A stretch of 15,059 bases of DNA from contig JAHHQU010000052.1 in assembly GCA_020026225.1 (NCBI GenBank), positions 1-15,059 on the forward strand, in the 5' to 3' direction. A program made the translations under genes and the position numbers. Origin of the DNA: Phocaeicola sp. Lineage in GTDB: Bacteria; Bacteroidota; Bacteroidia; Bacteroidales; Bacteroidaceae. The notes under the pieces were generated by a model that saw only the letters and a list, made by a program, of their open reading frames with translations, searched no databases and was not told where the DNA came from. Positions 12,878-15,059 of the stretch are shown here, piece after piece (the first letter of the stretch is position 1; the number at the start of each line of letters is the position of its first letter).

Positions 12878-14881
12878 ATGGGAGCACTTTTAGTCTATAT
12901 ATTGAAATCGTCGGTTTGTCTGGCGGTATTCTATTTGTTTTATCGGTTGTTGCTCAGTAAAGAGACTTTTCATCGATTCAATCGTTGTGCCCTGTTGAGC
13001 ATCATGTTCCTTTCTCTACTCCTGCCGGGAGTCGAATGGAGAATGGTGGATGCCAATTCTGCATTGGTACAAGTGGAAGAAGCCTTTCTTGCAGAGCAGT
13101 ATGTGGAAAATTCAGCAGAAACCTCCCGCTTCTCTTGGCCGGCCATCCTCGTTTTTATTTATGCGTTGGGTGTGGTGACCTTTTGGATAAGGCATCTCGT
13201 TTCTTTGGGAAGTATGTATCATTTGATTCGCAGTGGCAGACACAAAGAGTGTGCAGGAAATATCCGGTTAGTTGTTCATGACCGGTTAATCGGTCCTTTC
13301 AGTTGGATGCATTATATTGTGATGTCGGAAACCGATTTGAAGGAGAACGGAGAAGCCATTCTTCTGCATGAACAGGCTCATGTTCGCAATGGTCATTCAT
13401 GGGACATGCTTTGGATGGATTTCTGCATCTCTTTGCAGTGGTTCAATCCAGCGGCATGGCTGGTGAAGCGTGAGCTTCAAGATATCCATGAATACGAGGC
13501 CGATGAGAATGTAATCAATCAAGGCGTTGACGCAAAAAGATATCAATTGTTATTAATTAAAAAAGCTGTCGGCACAAGGCTCTACTCTATGGCCAACAGC
13601 TTTAATCACAGTTCCCTTAAAAAAAGAATAACTATGATGGTAAAGAAAAAATCCAATCCGTGGGCACGGATGAAGTACCTCTACGTTCTTCCGTTGGCTG
13701 CAATTGCCGTTGCTGCCTTTGCCTGTCCCGAAGTCTCTTCAGAACTGAATGGGATTTCCAGTGTCAAAGTTAGTGATTTTGTGGCTGAAATAAAAGCCGG
13801 ATCTACCGAAAATGTGTCGGACTCGAAGGAGAAGTTCAAGCTGCAAGGTCGTGTAGTGGATGAAAGCGGGAAGCCTATTCCTAATGCTACGGTAATCGTT
13901 AAGGACACCTCCTCTGGAACAATGACAAAAGGGGATGGACGTTTCGCTTTGATGCTTTCTCCTGGTCAGGAGATTTGCGTCTCTTTCATTGGCATGAAAA
14001 TGGAGGTCGTAAGTGTTTCCAAAAGTGAACCTAAAGAAAAAATGATTGTCTTGAAGCCGGAGTCGACTTTGGTAAATGAGCTTCAAGTTTCTGGTAAAGG
14101 AATGGGGAATAAGGCCTCGGTGCAATCAAATACGATGCAGGAGCCGGTGAAACAGAAGATTGATGAGCACGGGGATACTTTCACGGTCGTGGAGCAGATG
14201 CCTGAATATCCGGGAGGAATGAAAGAATTCTTGCATTATCTCGGAAAGAATGTCCAGTATCCAGCTGAAGCTCACAAGAAGGGTATTCAAGGACGTGTCA
14301 TCGTTCAGTTTTTGGTAAAGAAAGATGGCAGTACCTCCGATTTCAACGTCATTCGTTCCGTCCATCCGTTGCTGGACGCTGAAGCACTGCGTGTCTTGAA
14401 AGCAATGCCGAAATGGAAACCAGGGACACAACGAGGGGAGGCTGTCAATGTACGATACACCATTCCAGTGTCTTTTTCATTGCAAGCTAAATCCTCCAAA
14501 GCACTACCGAAATCCGCTGAAGCAATTGATAAGCACAGGGATGATTTTACGGTCGTGGATCAGATGCCTGAATATCCGGGAGGTATGAAAGAACTCATGA
14601 ATTTCCTCGGGAAAAATATCCAGTATCCGGCTGAGGCTCACAAGAAGGGCATTCAAGGACGTGTCATCGTTCAGTTTTTGGTAAAGAAAGATGGCAGTAC
14701 CTCCGATTTCAACGTCATTCGTTCCATTCATCCGTTGCTGGATGCTGAGGCACTGCGTGTATTGAAAGCAATGCCGAAATGGAAACCAGGAGTCCATGAA
14801 GGACAGGCGGTGAATGTGCGGTATACTATTCCGGTGTCTTTTTCATTGTCGGTCGACAAAGAACGGAAAGTTGTGAAATAG
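12878..14881 (+). CDS. M56 (BlaR1-type) membrane metalloprotease with CarboxypepD_reg-like and two TonB C-terminal domains
   Basis: A 667-residue probable antirepressor that would cleave, or trigger cleavage of, the BlaI-type repressor encoded 21 bp upstream. Membrane segments are visible at about 5-25, 36-50, 87-104 and 267-282. The zinc protease region between the third and fourth has HEQAH (164-168) and HEYEAD (204-209), the M56 signature. After the last membrane segment comes a CarboxypepD_reg-like beta domain (about 319-392, LQGRVVDESGKPIPNATVIV). Two TonB C-terminal domains follow (about 437-535 and 559-657), each with MPEYPGGMKE, QYPAEAHKKGIQGRVIVQF and AMPKWKPG. The second is a copy of the first, shifted by exactly 122 residues. 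The usual BlaR1 penicillin-binding sensor domain is absent, so the stimulus is not expected to be a beta-lactam acylating this protein. Confidence 0.92.
   Translation: MGALLVYILKSSVCLAVFYLFYRLLLSKETFHRFNRCALLSIMFLSLLLPGVEWRMVDANSALVQVEEAFLAEQYVENSAETSRFSWPAILVFIYALGVVTFWIRHLVSLGSMYHLIRSGRHKECAGNIRLVVHDRLIGPFSWMHYIVMSETDLKENGEAILLHEQAHVRNGHSWDMLWMDFCISLQWFNPAAWLVKRELQDIHEYEADENVINQGVDAKRYQLLLIKKAVGTRLYSMANSFNHSSLKKRITMMVKKKSNPWARMKYLYVLPLAAIAVAAFACPEVSSELNGISSVKVSDFVAEIKAGSTENVSDSKEKFKLQGRVVDESGKPIPNATVIVKDTSSGTMTKGDGRFALMLSPGQEICVSFIGMKMEVVSVSKSEPKEKMIVLKPESTLVNELQVSGKGMGNKASVQSNTMQEPVKQKIDEHGDTFTVVEQMPEYPGGMKEFLHYLGKNVQYPAEAHKKGIQGRVIVQFLVKKDGSTSDFNVIRSVHPLLDAEALRVLKAMPKWKPGTQRGEAVNVRYTIPVSFSLQAKSSKALPKSAEAIDKHRDDFTVVDQMPEYPGGMKELMNFLGKNIQYPAEAHKKGIQGRVIVQFLVKKDGSTSDFNVIRSIHPLLDAEALRVLKAMPKWKPGVHEGQAVNVRYTIPVSFSLSVDKERKVVK
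14162..14881 (+). repeat. In-frame tandem duplication, 366-bp period, encoding the two TonB C-terminal domains
   Basis: Copy 1 runs from 14162 to 14527 and copy 2 from 14528 to the gene end. Aligned bases are offset by exactly 366 bp (122 codons). Identity is highest in the middle, with 75 consecutive identical bases at 14285-14359 and the matching 14651-14725. The linker at the end of copy 1 has diverged most. The pattern fits a fairly recent duplication or ongoing gene conversion within one gene. Confidence 0.95.
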
Positions 14882-14900
14882 CATAAGAAAATCATGGAAT

Positions 14901-14946
14901 AAGGGAGGCAGAACGGTCCGCAATACGGTTGGTTCTGCCTCCTTTT
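14901..14946 (+). terminator. Intrinsic terminator after the M56 gene
   Basis: An 11-bp Watson-Crick stem (14904-14914 with 14932-14942), extendable outward by a G-T and two A-T pairs, encloses a 17-nt loop and runs into a short T tract. It begins 20 bp after the stop codon. The remaining 113 bp to the window edge show no gene. Confidence 0.8.
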
Positions 14947-15059
14947 GCGACGTGCAATGATAAAAGATGTTAAATTAAAGTATCTGTTTAGTAGTCAGAA
15001 GGATAATAACGTGAGTTCGACGAATTGTAAGTGCTTATAAATTTGGTGATTAGCGAAAT

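Noticed and set aside
13700..13730. A lipobox-like AFAC sequence near residue 283 of the M56 protein.
   Set aside because: It follows the fourth membrane segment in the middle of the protein, not an N-terminal signal peptide, so lipid modification is unlikely.
12491..14881. Beta-lactam resistance regulation (blaR1-blaI in the strict sense).
   Set aside because: There is no penicillin-binding sensor domain in the protease and no beta-lactamase gene in the window; only the repressor/protease logic is shared.
1..15059. Mobile elements, CRISPR arrays, tRNA or rRNA genes.
   Set aside because: No transposase or integrase, repeat-spacer array, or RNA gene signature was found on either strand; the only strong repeat is the domain duplication at 14162-14881.

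Overview
The window looks like chromosomal DNA from a gut Bacteroidaceae species (Bacteroides or Phocaeicola type). Three observations point there. Candidate promoters match the Bacteroidetes -7 box (TAnnTTTG) rather than an E. coli -10, and starts lack strong Shine-Dalgarno sequences. The gene content is also characteristic: folP-cdaA, secreted GH20 lipoproteins, and a BlaI/M56 pair with a CarboxypepD_reg-like segment and TonB C-terminal domains. The genus is inferred from style, not from a database match.

Layout, left to right. (1) Positions 1-1414, minus strand: pta followed by ackA, the acetate-forming overflow pathway; ackA runs off the left edge. (2) Positions 1663-2689, plus strand: lrgA-lrgB, an overlapping pair of membrane proteins transcribed divergently from pta, ending in a very strong hairpin terminator. 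(3) Positions 2925-4588, minus strand: folP (dihydropteroate synthase) then cdaA (membrane diadenylate cyclase). (4) Positions 4702-5994, plus strand: murF, divergent from folP; a bidirectional terminator separates it from the next block. (5) Positions 6181-10053, minus strand: two tandem GH20 beta-hexosaminidase lipoproteins with different C-terminal accessory domains. (6) Positions 10394-12262, plus strand: an exported FAD-dependent oxidoreductase with an N-terminal beta-rich, carbohydrate-binding-like domain, divergent from the GH20 pair across a 340-bp gap. (7) Positions 12491-14881, plus strand: a BlaI-type repressor and an M56 (BlaR1-type) membrane metalloprotease whose C-terminus carries two nearly identical TonB C-terminal domains created by a 366-bp tandem duplication.

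How they fit together. Blocks 1-4 are mostly core metabolism and envelope maintenance: acetate production, folate, c-di-AMP and peptidoglycan. The lrgAB pair next to pta-ackA fits a role in moving three-carbon overflow metabolites, as shown for relatives in Gram-positives. Blocks 5-6 look like envelope-located glycan processing of terminal GlcNAc/GalNAc plus a redox enzyme of unknown substrate; there is no SusC/SusD pair in view, so this is not a classical polysaccharide utilisation locus. Block 7 is a probable signal-transducing proteolysis switch that lacks a beta-lactam sensor domain. It is the least understood part of the window, and has candidate operator half-sites phased at multiples of 21 bp in front of the repressor gene.

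No RNA genes, insertion sequences, CRISPR arrays or prophage genes were seen.
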